DNA from: Dehalococcoidia bacterium | GTDB lineage: Bacteria; Chloroflexota; Dehalococcoidia; GIF9; AB-539-J10 | Length of the DNA stretch: 33,973 nt | Assembly: GCA_030602785.1 (NCBI GenBank) | Contig: JAUVZB010000026.1 | Coordinates: 1-33,973 of the forward strand | Direction of reading: 5' to 3' | Shown: piece by piece, positions 7,453-16,003 of the stretch | How positions within the stretch are numbered: position 1 is the stretch's first letter | How the letters are laid out: each line of letters opens with the position of its first letter | Made by a program: the position numbers and the translations under genes | Notes under the pieces: model-generated | The model's database searches: none | Told to the model about the DNA's origin: nothing | What the model saw: only the letters and a program-made list of their open reading frames with translations

Positions 7453-9024
7453 CTAGAGTCCCCGGCGAATCGGTACGCCCGGCAGTGCGCCGGTGTGACG
7501 ACCCTGCTCAATCACCAGTTGCCCGTTGACGAACACGTACTCGATGCCCAGTGGGAATTGCCTGGGCTTCGCATAGGTGGCTACGCCACTGACTGTCGCG
7601 GGATTGAACACGACCAGGTCTGCCTTCATGCCTTCTCTGATGAGGCCCCTGTCGCGAAGACCAAACCTTTGCGCAGGGAAGGAAGTCATCTTTCGTATTG
7701 CCTCTGGTAGTGACATAAGACGCTCGCCCCTGACGATTTGCCCCAGCACCTTGGGGTACGTCGCGTAGGTTCTTGGATTGGGCATGCCGCCTATGCGGAG
7801 GGCGTCGGAGCAGAACATGTGGGCCGAATGAGTAATGATCACTTTCACATCATTCATGTCGCCGCCGAACGAGTAGTAGGCCACGCCAAGGCGTTCCTCA
7901 ACCAGAAGGTCGCAAATCGTGTCCCATGGGTCCTTGTTGAGTTTCTGGGCGATTGCACCCACTGTCAGGCCTTCACACCATTTGTTTCCCTCAGTGCCGA
8001 CAGAGCTGACGACCATTCCGTCGATGTTGCCGAGTATTTGCGACGATTGACCCCGCGTCTTCTCCCGGTGCTGTTTGTCCTGAAGTAGCGACAAGAGAGC
8101 ATAGGGGCCTCCCGAGTAGTCTTCTTGAGGACAGGCAATATCAAGCATCGTGCTACCCGCTTCCCAGGGATAGGAGTCGAATGTCATGTCGATTCCTTTA
8201 GAACGCGCCTCATCCACGAATGCGAGCATCCTGCCTGTCTGCCCACGCAACGGAATGGTGGCAAAGAAATGGGAGATGTGGACCGGGCAACCACTGAGAA
8301 GCCCGATCTTGAACGCTTCCCTGAAGCCGTCAAAGAGGCCGTCACCCAGGTCATAGCGCACGTGAGTCACGTACACTCCGCCGCACTCGGCAACTACCTT
8401 GCAGAGTTCTATCAATTCGGTCGTATTGGCGAAGCTCCCGGGCGGGTACTGCAGTCCGGTGGACAGGCCGATGGCTCCCTCGTTCATTGCCTGTCGGACC
8501 ATGTCCTTCATCCCGGCCAACTCAGATGTCGTGGCTGGGCGGTTCTCCCAGCCGACTGTCTCCACCCGGATGCAGCTGTTCGGCAGGAGATATGCCGTGT
8601 TTGCCGATGTGCTGTGATTGAAGCGCTCGAGATATTGGGCGACGCTGCTCCAGTTGTAGTCGAGAGACGGATAACCGTCCAGTCCCGAATTGCGCACAAG
8701 CATCAGTTCGAGGTTCTCGTGGGATAGAGGGGCGTAGCCCAGGCCATCGAGTCCAATAACCTCTGTCGTAACCCCCTGGCGCAGTTTGGGTTCGTTCTCG
8801 GGTTCGGCGAGTGACATCAGCCCGGAGTGAGTGTGCACGTCGATGAAGCCGGGCGCCACGATGAGTTCAGACGCATCGACCTGTGAGTGAGCCTTGACGG
8901 AAGAGGTGTCACCGTTGAGGAGGTGAATCCTGTCTCCCTGGACTGCCACGTCGCACTTGTAGCCAACGTTGCCGCTACCGTCGATAACTGTGCCTCCGTG
9001 AATCAGTACATCAAACACAGACAC
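7453..9024 (-). CDS. N-acyl-D-amino-acid deacylase family amidohydrolase
   Basis: A 523-residue metal-dependent amidohydrolase of the D-aminoacylase type, which releases the acyl group from N-acyl-D-amino acids in the cytoplasm. The metal site PGFIDVHTHS has His64 and His66; later ligands are His221 in VTHVR and His249/His252 in VHISH, with the catalytic aspartate Asp407 in CSDALR. The position that holds the metal-bridging cysteine in Alcaligenes D-aminoacylase (the G-N-C-G motif) reads G-L-D-G here, with Asp93. This is a recognisable subgroup that may have another acyl or cyclic-amide substrate. Length fits the family. The gene lies upstream of the Ldh-type gene on the same strand and opposite alanine racemase, consistent with D-amino-acid use. 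Confidence 0.88.
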   Translation of the reverse strand: MSVFDVLIHGGTVIDGSGNVGYKCDVAVQGDRIHLLNGDTSSVKAHSQVDASELIVAPGFIDVHTHSGLMSLAEPENEPKLRQGVTTEVIGLDGLGYAPLSHENLELMLVRNSGLDGYPSLDYNWSSVAQYLERFNHSTSANTAYLLPNSCIRVETVGWENRPATTSELAGMKDMVRQAMNEGAIGLSTGLQYPPGSFANTTELIELCKVVAECGGVYVTHVRYDLGDGLFDGFREAFKIGLLSGCPVHISHFFATIPLRGQTGRMLAFVDEARSKGIDMTFDSYPWEAGSTMLDIACPQEDYSGGPYALLSLLQDKQHREKTRGQSSQILGNIDGMVVSSVGTEGNKWCEGLTVGAIAQKLNKDPWDTICDLLVEERLGVAYYSFGGDMNDVKVIITHSAHMFCSDALRIGGMPNPRTYATYPKVLGQIVRGERLMSLPEAIRKMTSFPAQRFGLRDRGLIREGMKADLVVFNPATVSGVATYAKPRQFPLGIEYVFVNGQLVIEQGRHTGALPGVPIRRGL

Positions 9025-9239
9025 CTCCTGGTTGTACTTGAGTGCATAGTACGGTTTCTCCGCTTCAGCCGGCGGCTGCTGCCAACTGAGACATCATGTA
9101 GCCTCGGTCAAGTTCCGTCAATGGTCTTTGACTGTGCCCTCGTCACTGGTCAGCACTCACTGGAGGGACCGGGGAGTGCCGCCTCCTCGGAGATAGGATC
9201 GGGGCTGACGGATTGAGCCGCCCGGGCGTTGCCTGCAGG

Positions 9240-9416
9240 CTACTTGAACGTGAGCGCTTGTGCAATCGAGCCCTCCGACATCATCGCATCAAGAGAGTCA
9301 TCCGGTGCTTCGAGCGTACGGTCCACGTCCTGCTCGGTATGTGCGGCAGAGAAGACGTACATCTCGCCGTCGAACGTCGCGATACCCCGCTGCAAGAGCT
9401 GCAGATGCTGACTCAC
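9240..9416 (-). pseudogene. C-terminal remnant of a GSA-aminomutase-like class-III aminotransferase
   Basis: Fifty-eight codons ending in TAG at 9240-9242 encode the tail of a PLP-dependent class-III aminotransferase. The reading LLQRGIATF, then VFSAAHTEQDVDRTLE and DDSLDAMMSEGSIAQAL lines up residue for residue with the tail of the intact enzyme at 14309-15664 (LCRGVSIL, MSAAHSEEDVEQAVE, SSLDAMLAEGSIPDAL). Upstream in this frame a stop appears within about 45 bases and none of the PLP-binding body is present. It sits just upstream of the intact deacylase on the same strand, so an aminotransferase-deacylase pair probably stood here before deletion, with alanine racemase now abutting the scar. 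Confidence 0.75.
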
Positions 9417-9525
9417 GCGGGTGACTCTACTAGTTGATGCTACCGACTGTTAGACTATGTCCAGCTTCTTCCTGTTGTCGTGGCTGACGCGTCGCAATGA
9501 AAGATATTCACCTGGGGGAATACTC

Positions 9526-10656
9526 GTGAAGAAACAACAGCTGGAAGACCTGGTATCAGAGCGTGCCACACGGGCAATAGTCGACCTCGAGGCCATACGG
9601 CGGAACATCTCCGGGATCAAGGAGAGGATTGGAGCTCAGAGACGCCTCATGGCTGTGGTGAAGGCGGATGGCTACGGTCACGGCGCTTTGCAGGTGAGTC
9701 GGGCCGCTCTCAATTGTGGAGCTGACTGCCTCGCCGTGGCGATTCCGGAAGAAGGGCAAGAATTGCGAGCCGCGGGCATTGAGAGCCCTGTCCTTGTGTT
9801 TGGACTTATACGACCGTGTGAGACATGGAAGACTGTCACGGCGGGTCTGGAGCAGACGGTGTGCTCGGTGGAACTTCTTGATGCCCTTGATCATGAGTCG
9901 CGAAATCGTTGCGTCAAGACCAGTGTGCACATCAAAGTGGATACCGGAATGGGCAGGATTGGTCTTGCGCCTGAGGACGTGGTCGAGTTTGCCCGCAGGG
10001 TGACGTCATGCTCCAACATAGTTCTTGGGGGTGTGTACAGTCACTTCTCCTGTGCTGATGAGCGGGACAAGGAATTCTCGCGTGCCCAGGTCAGGCGTTT
10101 CGAGGAGGTGTTGGGGTCACTTGAAGCCGCCGGTATCTCTGTTCCCATGAGACATATGGCCAACAGCGCGGCAGTGCTGGATATGCCGGAAGCTCATTTT
10201 GACATGGTGAGACCGGGCATCATGATTTACGGCCTCTACCCCTCGGCAGAAGTGAGCCACAGTGTGCTTCTTCGGCCGGCCATGAGCTTCGTGACCCGGA
10301 TCTGCCAGGTGAAGGTCGTTCCTCCTGGTGCCGCGATCGGCTACGGCGCAACGTTCGTGACCAGCAAGAGGAGCATCATCGCCACGATACCGGTAGGCTA
10401 CGCCGATGGCTATCGCCGTTCCCAGTCAAACAAGGCGGAGGTAATCGTCAAGGAGAAGCGCGTTCCCATTCTCGGTCGCGTGGCGATGGACATGTGCATG
10501 ATTGATGTGACTTCCATCCCTGATGTTCGACCGGGCGACGACGTCATACTGTTTGGAGCTGGCTTGCCCGTGGAGGAAGGGGCCTCTATCATCGGCACCA
10601 TCAACTACGAGGTCGTGACCGGTATCGGGAAGCGAGTACCTCGAGTGTATATCTGA
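9526..10656 (+). CDS. alr: Alanine racemase
   Basis: A 376-residue PLP enzyme that interconverts L- and D-alanine (or related amino acids) in the cytosol. The PLP lysine is Lys46 in VVKADGYGHG, and the second catalytic base is Tyr273 in AIGYGATF; IKVDTGMGRIG near 137 and IPVGYADGY near 288 are also standard. I chose the GTG at 9526-9528, preceded by GGGGGA seven bases away, over an upstream in-frame ATG that adds an atypical 23 residues. It is divergent from the deacylase and followed by a TRAP operon. Besides making D-alanine for peptidoglycan, its position suggests a catabolic role on D-amino acids from the deacylase; that is inference. Confidence 0.93.
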   Translation: MKKQQLEDLVSERATRAIVDLEAIRRNISGIKERIGAQRRLMAVVKADGYGHGALQVSRAALNCGADCLAVAIPEEGQELRAAGIESPVLVFGLIRPCETWKTVTAGLEQTVCSVELLDALDHESRNRCVKTSVHIKVDTGMGRIGLAPEDVVEFARRVTSCSNIVLGGVYSHFSCADERDKEFSRAQVRRFEEVLGSLEAAGISVPMRHMANSAAVLDMPEAHFDMVRPGIMIYGLYPSAEVSHSVLLRPAMSFVTRICQVKVVPPGAAIGYGATFVTSKRSIIATIPVGYADGYRRSQSNKAEVIVKEKRVPILGRVAMDMCMIDVTSIPDVRPGDDVILFGAGLPVEEGASIIGTINYEVVTGIGKRVPRVYI

Positions 10657-11077
10657 CGCCGTTGACTGCCGGTCCCGAGCGCGACTGAACAACGGGGGCT
10701 CCTGCAAGGTATTGACACGGGCAATCGTGTTCTTGTAACGTCGAATAGGGCGATAGTCGGAGGGGAGGGTCGGATACGAGAGCTCCTGGGAGTTCTGTGA
10801 GCCCTACTTTTGGCACCTGTGTGATTGACCGAAGTGCCGCGCATTTGTGCCATGTTGGGGCGGTAGTCGGCACGGAGGGGAATGATGGTGTTCATCGGCG
10901 CGCTAGGACTGTGCTGGGCGCGTGTTCTTCGACATACTGCAGTGAGGACTATGTTCACGCAGACGATGGACCCGCGTGAATGAGCAGGAGGCGAGATGTA
11001 AGAGTCAATCGTGAGACCCATGTCCTTATGAACCTGTGTATGAAGGTCAGCAAGATCGCTAGGAGGAGGTTGAAGAC
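10657..11077. other. Intergenic leader region upstream of TRAP system 2
   Basis: About 420 bases without a supportable gene. It contains a candidate sigma-70 promoter (10712-10739) that would give a leader of more than 300 bases before dctP. I found no convincing terminator after alr and no recognisable riboswitch. Confidence 0.5.
10712..10739 (+). promoter_or_regulatory. Candidate sigma-70 promoter for TRAP operon 2
   Basis: A perfect -35 box TTGACA (10712-10717) is followed after 16 bases by TGTAAC (10734-10739), a four-of-six match to the -10 consensus. It points toward dctP. The distance to the dctP start leaves a long untranslated leader, so another promoter nearer the gene is possible. 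Confidence 0.35.
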
Positions 11078-12139
11078 ATGTTTAAACGCACGGCAATACT
11101 GTTGGGAATTTTACTGTTGGCACTGGTGACGGTCTTCTCAAGTTGTACTCCGGCTGCTCCTGGCACTGATTCCTCCGGTGCGGCAGGAGACCTCGACTAT
11201 GAGTACGACTGGAGGATGACGACGGCCATTGGCTCCGAGACCGACCTGGCCAAAGCATGCGTTGTTCTGGCCGACAAAATCGGAGAGCGGACCGAGGGAC
11301 GTGTCAATGTCACCGTCTATGCTGATGCCGCGTTGGGAGCCTGGGACCTCACGAACGAGATGATCCAGCGTGGCGACATCGAGATGATGTGCGAAGCCCT
11401 GGATGACAGTTGGGATCCCAGGATCGCCATCGGCTACTACATGCCCTTCCTGTACATCGACTACGCCTCCCAAGCAAAACTGTGCGGGCCTGGCGGTGTG
11501 GTCTATAACCTTCTCAATGAGGTCACAGGAGGATTGAACTACCGGGTTCTGGCCTATTTCTCTTCCGGAGTCGGTGGTGTCAGCCTCAATGAGGTGCCCG
11601 AGGGGCCATTTGACCCCGATGTAGCGAAAGGCATGAAGACCAGGGTGATGGCGCTTACCGCGTGCCGGCTCACCTACGAGCGGCTTGGGTACATGGTGGC
11701 GGCCATACCGTTTGGCGAGGTTTATACCGCGATCCAAACCGGCATCGTCCAGGGGCAGCAAGGTGGCGGCACGATGCAGGCCTGGATGTTCAGGGACGTT
11801 AACAGTGTCTGGCTCCACTACAAAGACTACATCGAGCCCAACTGGTGGTCCATCAACGAAGAGGCCTGGCAGAGTCTCCACCCGACAGATCAGGGTATCA
11901 TCCTCGACACGTGCCAGGAACAGCAGCAGATTCAGCTTGACTACGTGGCGGAAATGGACGAGAAGTACATGGGCCAGCTGAAGGACTATGGCTGGACCAT
12001 TCTCAAACCTACCGATGCGGAGTGGGAGAATATGGCTGCTGCAGTCCGAGCGGACGTCTGGCCGGAACTGGTGCCGCTCATCAGCCCCGAGTTCGTTGAC
12101 GCGGTGTGCGACGACCTCGGAATCGACCGTGTTACCTAG
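11078..12139 (+). CDS. dctP: TRAP transporter substrate-binding lipoprotein DctP (system 2)
   Basis: Solute receptor of the second TRAP system, 353 residues. The N-terminus is a lipoprotein signal (MFKRTAILLGILLLALVTVFSSC, lipobox FSSC at about 20-23). The mature protein shows DctP features: GRVNVTVYADAALGAWD near residue 78, the MKTRVMAL segment carrying the expected substrate-binding arginine, and IPFGEVYTAIQTGIVQGQQGG near 211. AGGAGGAGG precedes the ATG. dctQ and dctM follow, with a hairpin in the first spacer. It is clearly a different receptor from those of systems 1 and 3 and so probably has a different ligand, which cannot be named. Confidence 0.93.
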   Translation: MFKRTAILLGILLLALVTVFSSCTPAAPGTDSSGAAGDLDYEYDWRMTTAIGSETDLAKACVVLADKIGERTEGRVNVTVYADAALGAWDLTNEMIQRGDIEMMCEALDDSWDPRIAIGYYMPFLYIDYASQAKLCGPGGVVYNLLNEVTGGLNYRVLAYFSSGVGGVSLNEVPEGPFDPDVAKGMKTRVMALTACRLTYERLGYMVAAIPFGEVYTAIQTGIVQGQQGGGTMQAWMFRDVNSVWLHYKDYIEPNWWSINEEAWQSLHPTDQGIILDTCQEQQQIQLDYVAEMDEKYMGQLKDYGWTILKPTDAEWENMAAAVRADVWPELVPLISPEFVDAVCDDLGIDRVT

Positions 12140-12166
12140 TCGCTGTTAGAGTGGTCGGGAACATGG

Positions 12167-12195
12167 CTGGGGGAGCTCGAAACGGGCTTCCCCAG
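12167..12195 (+). promoter_or_regulatory. Intercistronic stem-loop between dctP and dctQ (system 2)
   Basis: CTGGGGGAGC (12167-12176) pairs with GCTTCCCCAG (12186-12195), one G-U pair included, around a 9-base loop in the 76-base dctP-dctQ spacer. No U-run follows. It may protect the dctP message 3' end or cause partial termination, lowering permease expression relative to the receptor; this is inference from structure and position. Confidence 0.6.
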
Positions 12196-12215
12196 CGTTT
12201 GAACGGAGGAGAAGA

Positions 12216-12749
12216 GTGCAAGACTCGCCCTTTCTGAGCAGGTTGCTGTTTCGCTGGCTTCCGTCCTTCATGAGCGTCTTGATGGTGGTGGCCGCCGTGC
12301 CGTTGATCCTTCTGGTCTTCGCACAGGTGTGGCTGCGTTACGTCTTCCAACTGCCCCTTCTCTGGGTGGAAGAGGTGGCCATTACTCCTGCCTTCTGGAT
12401 GTACATGACCGGAGCTGCCTACGCTGCATATGACAAGTCCCACATCAGGATAGGGGTACTGGATCTCGCGATCAAGGATGCAAGACGACTTCTCACTGCG
12501 AAGTTCATAGCCTCCGCAATCACGCTAGGCCTCGCCCTGCTGTTCGTGTGGTGGGGTTTCAACTTCTTTGTCGAGGATCTTCAATCTGGCCCGCAGACGG
12601 CCACCCTCAGGTATCCGCTGGTGTATGCCCGCTCTTCCTTCTTCCTCTCGGCGGGACTCTTAGGCGGCCTCTATTTCCTTGTAGATACGATTGACCTGGC
12701 GCGCCAGTTCTTCTGGCACAAGGCACCGCTCAAGAAGGGAGGTGAGTGA
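12216..12749 (+). CDS. dctQ: TRAP transporter small permease DctQ (system 2)
   Basis: A 177-residue, four-helix small subunit of TRAP system 2. Typical DctQ features are the QVWLRYVFQLPLLWVEEVA segment after helix 1 and AYDKSHIRIGVLD between helices 2 and 3. The GTG at 12216 is chosen because GGAGGAG lies five bases upstream and no ATG is suitably placed. Its stop is three bases before the dctM ATG, so the two permease subunits are translated as a coupled pair. Confidence 0.92.
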   Translation: MQDSPFLSRLLFRWLPSFMSVLMVVAAVPLILLVFAQVWLRYVFQLPLLWVEEVAITPAFWMYMTGAAYAAYDKSHIRIGVLDLAIKDARRLLTAKFIASAITLGLALLFVWWGFNFFVEDLQSGPQTATLRYPLVYARSSFFLSAGLLGGLYFLVDTIDLARQFFWHKAPLKKGGE

Positions 12750-12751
12750 CC

Positions 12752-14098
12752 ATGGACTCGGCGTTGCTTGGCATACCTTATCTGGGTCTCGTGGTGTGTG
12801 TGGTCCTCCTGGTTGGGTTGCTGATGCTGGGTATCCCGGCGCCTTTTGCCTTCATGGGCGCGTGCGTGTTCCTGATCTATACCTACGGGTTTGACCCTGG
12901 AGCCCAGTTGCCCGTGGCATTCCACAAGATGAAGTCACTCACTCTTCTTTCGCTGCCGTTCTTCATCATGCTGGGGGGATTCATGACAGTCGGCGGCATT
13001 TCGACGCGGCTGGTTGAAGTTGCCGACGCTCTGGTGGGGAGGGTAACCGGTGGGCTGGGTATGGTGGCGATTGTCAGTTGCGCAATTGTCGGAGCCATCG
13101 CCGGCACCTGTTCGGCCGCAGTTGCAGCTCTGGGCGGATTGATTATCCCCGAAATGGAGAAGCGCGGCTACACCCGGGGATATGCGACCGGCCTGTTGGC
13201 AGTGGCTTCCGTACTTGGGCAGCTAATCCCGCCCAGCGTACCTATGATATTGTACGGCTTCATCACCATGACGTCGGTCACCGCCTGTTTCCTCGCCGGG
13301 GTTGGCCCCGGCTTCCTCACCATCATCATCTACTGCATCGTCAACTACTTCATGGTGAGGAACAACCCCAACATTATCAAGTCTCCTCCGATGAGTCTGA
13401 AGTTGCAGGTCAGGCAGGTGGCGAAGGCCACCCGGCATGCCGCCTTCGCGATGTCGATGCCTTTCATTCTGCTTGGTGGCATCTACGGCGGCATCTTCAC
13501 TCCCACGGAGGCGGCGGCGGTAGCGCTGATAGTAGCTGTAGTCATTGGTCTGTTCATCCATCGCGACTTGAAGTTCAAGGACATCGGCAAAGTCCTCGTG
13601 ACGCAGTCCGTTACCACGGGCGTAGTCGTGCTGATGGTGATCTTCGTGCTCATTCTCAGCCGCATCATGACAATGCAGAACATCCCCCAGGACATGATCC
13701 GGTTCGTCAGCGGACTCACGGAGAATTACTACCTGACACTGCTCATGGTAAACGTGTTCCTGGTACTCCTTGGGATGCTCGTCGACGACTTCACCGGGAC
13801 GCTGCTGGCAGCTCCTCTGCTCTTCCCTCTGATGCTGCACCTGGGCGTCCACCCGGTTCATTTTGCGGCGATTCTGGGTACCAATCTGGGGCTTGGAAAT
13901 GTGACTCCTCCCATGGCGCCAATCCTCTACCTGGCAGGCAGGGTCGGCAACGTGACCATCGATAAGATGATTAAGCCGGCGCTGGTCTTCATGATCTTCG
14001 GCGCGGTGCCGGTCGTCCTGGCTACCACTTTCTGGCCCGACCTGTCGCTGTTCCTGCCGCGCTTGTTTATGCCGGAGCTAATGGCAAGCGGGAGGTAG
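12752..14098 (+). CDS. dctM: TRAP transporter large permease DctM (system 2)
   Basis: The 448-residue large subunit of TRAP system 2, hydrophobic throughout with about a dozen transmembrane or re-entrant segments. DctM signatures include GQLIPPSVPMILYG near 155, LGGIYGGIFTPTEAAAVA near 245 and GLGNVTPPMAPILYLAG near 385. The ATG at 12752 is preferred over an in-frame GTG six bases earlier because AGGGAGGTGA ends six bases before the ATG and would touch the GTG. It is the last gene of the transporter operon; an aminotransferase follows after 210 bases on the same strand and may be co-transcribed. Substrate unknown. Confidence 0.95.
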   Translation: MDSALLGIPYLGLVVCVVLLVGLLMLGIPAPFAFMGACVFLIYTYGFDPGAQLPVAFHKMKSLTLLSLPFFIMLGGFMTVGGISTRLVEVADALVGRVTGGLGMVAIVSCAIVGAIAGTCSAAVAALGGLIIPEMEKRGYTRGYATGLLAVASVLGQLIPPSVPMILYGFITMTSVTACFLAGVGPGFLTIIIYCIVNYFMVRNNPNIIKSPPMSLKLQVRQVAKATRHAAFAMSMPFILLGGIYGGIFTPTEAAAVALIVAVVIGLFIHRDLKFKDIGKVLVTQSVTTGVVVLMVIFVLILSRIMTMQNIPQDMIRFVSGLTENYYLTLLMVNVFLVLLGMLVDDFTGTLLAAPLLFPLMLHLGVHPVHFAAILGTNLGLGNVTPPMAPILYLAGRVGNVTIDKMIKPALVFMIFGAVPVVLATTFWPDLSLFLPRLFMPELMASGR

Positions 14099-14308
14099 AG
14101 AGGGGATTCCTGATCGCTGGATGGAAGAACGTCGTACGTTGGTAGACGGGTGGTCCGGACGCTGCGGCCCGCTGTACGGCCATTTCACCTGGCATGGCGT
14201 CCCCGGAAGAGGTTCAACGCATGGCAAGAGTTGTGGATATGGGTTAGAATTCGGTGTGTGTCGATGATGCATGCCTACGAACCGAGCCAACCGAGGAGGT
14301 TTGTCGAG

Positions 14309-15664
14309 ATGCAGGAACAACAAGATGCCCTGATTGCGAAGTACATAGAGAGCCATGCCGGTTCTCAGAAGCTGCACGAGCAGGCGGCACGACTGTTTGC
14401 CGCGAACGGAGCAACTCACTCCGCCAGGGTGATGGAGCCCTTCAGACCGTACATAACGCACGCGAAGGGCTCGCGGAAGTGGGACGTCGACGGCAATGAG
14501 TACATCGACTACGTGATGGGTCACGGCACGCTCATTCTGGGGCACAGCCACCCCGTCATTGTGAAAGCCCTGGAGGAGCAGATTGCCCGGGGAACGCTCT
14601 ACGGCGACAACCACGAGTTGGAGGTTGAGTGGGCGACGCTCATACAGCGGATGATGCCGGTCGCGGAGCGCGTGGAGTTCTGCACATGTGGACAGGAAGC
14701 GAACATGATGGGGATCTGGCTCAGCCGTGTCTTCACGGGAAGGAAGAAGGTCCTTCGGTTCGTGGACAACTTCCATGGCTGGGGTGAGGAGGTTGTTCGC
14801 AAAGACCTGCCGGGCGTATTTGCCGAGAACGTGGACGAGATCCCGTTCAACGATGTGGAGGCTGTGGCGAAGGCCCTGGCCACGCGCCAGTACGCCATTC
14901 TGATGACAGAGGGTGGCGGCGCGCATATGGCGGGCCAGGTACCGATATGGGATGAACTGCTCTACGCTCTCCCCGAACTCACCAGGGAGTCCGGCACCGT
15001 GTGGCTGATGGATGAGGTGGTCACCGGCTTTCGCGATGCTCCCGGTGGTTGGCAATCGGTGAAGGGTGTCAAACCTGATCTGACCACTGTTGGAAAGTGC
15101 GTTGGTGGCGGTCTTCCGATTGGGGCATTGCTGGGTGGGGCCGACATCATGGAAGCGCTGAGCCCTCAGGCTGCAAGCGACAGGCGTATCTCCCACAGCG
15201 GCACGTGGAATGCGAATGCCGCCGTTGCTTCTGCAGGCGTTGCCGCTTGCAAGCTGTTCTTGGACGGCGCGCCGCAAGAGGCTGCCCGCGCGCGGGGGAC
15301 CCAGCTGCGGGAGATGGGTAACGAGGCACTGAAATCCCGGGGCATCAAAGGAAGGTTGTACGGACGGACAATCATCCACCCGTACTTTGGCCCGATTGAT
15401 TTCGAGCCGGCCGACGTTTCGATGCCGCCGACGCGAGACAGCAAGAAGATCACTGACCCGACGTTCGGGCCCGTTCGCGACAGACTGGTGCTGCACATGT
15501 TGTGTCGCGGCGTGAGCATCCTGACGGCGATTGGCAGCGCATACCTCATCATGTCGGCAGCCCACTCTGAAGAGGATGTCGAACAGGCGGTTGAACAGTT
15601 CGCGAGTTCACTGGATGCGATGCTGGCCGAGGGCTCAATTCCCGACGCCCTACTTGGAGGATAG
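14309..15664 (+). CDS. Class-III PLP-dependent aminotransferase, glutamate-1-semialdehyde aminomutase-like
   Basis: A 451-residue class-III PLP enzyme of the HemL (GSA-2,1-aminomutase) type. Key elements are HGTLILGHSHP near 72, the FHGW segment at 155-158, the cofactor aspartate in MDEVVTGFR (Asp235, Glu236) and the Schiff-base Lys263 in TVGKCVGGGLPIGAL. The N-terminus (THSARVMEPFRPYI) and the C-terminus (SAAHSEEDVEQ) fit aminotransferases often misnamed HemL in catabolic clusters. No haem genes are nearby, so a role in moving amino groups during amino-acid breakdown is more likely than tetrapyrrole synthesis. The ATG at 14309 follows GAGGAGG at good spacing; a longer upstream reading is not supported. 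A stem-loop terminator follows. Confidence 0.87.
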   Translation: MQEQQDALIAKYIESHAGSQKLHEQAARLFAANGATHSARVMEPFRPYITHAKGSRKWDVDGNEYIDYVMGHGTLILGHSHPVIVKALEEQIARGTLYGDNHELEVEWATLIQRMMPVAERVEFCTCGQEANMMGIWLSRVFTGRKKVLRFVDNFHGWGEEVVRKDLPGVFAENVDEIPFNDVEAVAKALATRQYAILMTEGGGAHMAGQVPIWDELLYALPELTRESGTVWLMDEVVTGFRDAPGGWQSVKGVKPDLTTVGKCVGGGLPIGALLGGADIMEALSPQAASDRRISHSGTWNANAAVASAGVAACKLFLDGAPQEAARARGTQLREMGNEALKSRGIKGRLYGRTIIHPYFGPIDFEPADVSMPPTRDSKKITDPTFGPVRDRLVLHMLCRGVSILTAIGSAYLIMSAAHSEEDVEQAVEQFASSLDAMLAEGSIPDALLGG

Positions 15665-15693
15665 CATTCGAGGGCTGCAGTCGTCGTGGTTCC

Positions 15694-15731
15694 CTATCTC
15701 TTCCCGCTGTGGAAGAGATGGTTGGTGTTTT
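15694..15731 (+). terminator. Probable intrinsic terminator after the aminotransferase
   Basis: ATCTCTTCC (15696-15704) pairs perfectly with GGAAGAGAT (15711-15719) around CGCTGT, the stem is extended by a T-G and a C-G pair, and a T-rich GTTGGTGTTTT follows. The U-tract is interrupted, so efficiency may be modest. Confidence 0.6.
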
Positions 15732-16003
15732 GAGGAGAGGTGGAAGAGAGGACACTGGCTAGAAGGAGCGTCCGTGCAGAGCGGCTTCGCGAAGGCCCGC
15801 GGCAGTGTGTCACTTGGCGTTCCGGCAGTCAGGCGCATGCGTCTTCAGTCCCCTACGACCTCGTCATCTTCCGGCGGTTGCATGTGGTCTCATCCGGCTG
15901 TTCGTGTCTACCGACGATCACGTACGGTCTTCGATTCAGAGGCACGACGGCCCCAGGCACAGAATTGAGTTGAAGGTTCACGGCGCGTAAGAAGGAGGGA
16001 AAT
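15732..16003. other. Intergenic region upstream of pntAA
   Basis: About 270 bases between the terminator and pntAA with no supportable gene or repeat. It should hold the pnt promoter; I see no clear boxes. AAGGAGGG just before 16004 is the pntAA ribosome site. Confidence 0.4.

Noticed and set aside
14150-14308. N-terminal extension of the aminotransferase
   Set aside because: The added residues are rich in Arg and Trp and not typical of the family, while a good GAGGAGG site supports the ATG at 14309.
14309-15664. True hemL for tetrapyrrole synthesis
   Set aside because: No haem genes are nearby and the context is transport and amino-acid metabolism; kept as a HemL-like aminotransferase without a symbol.
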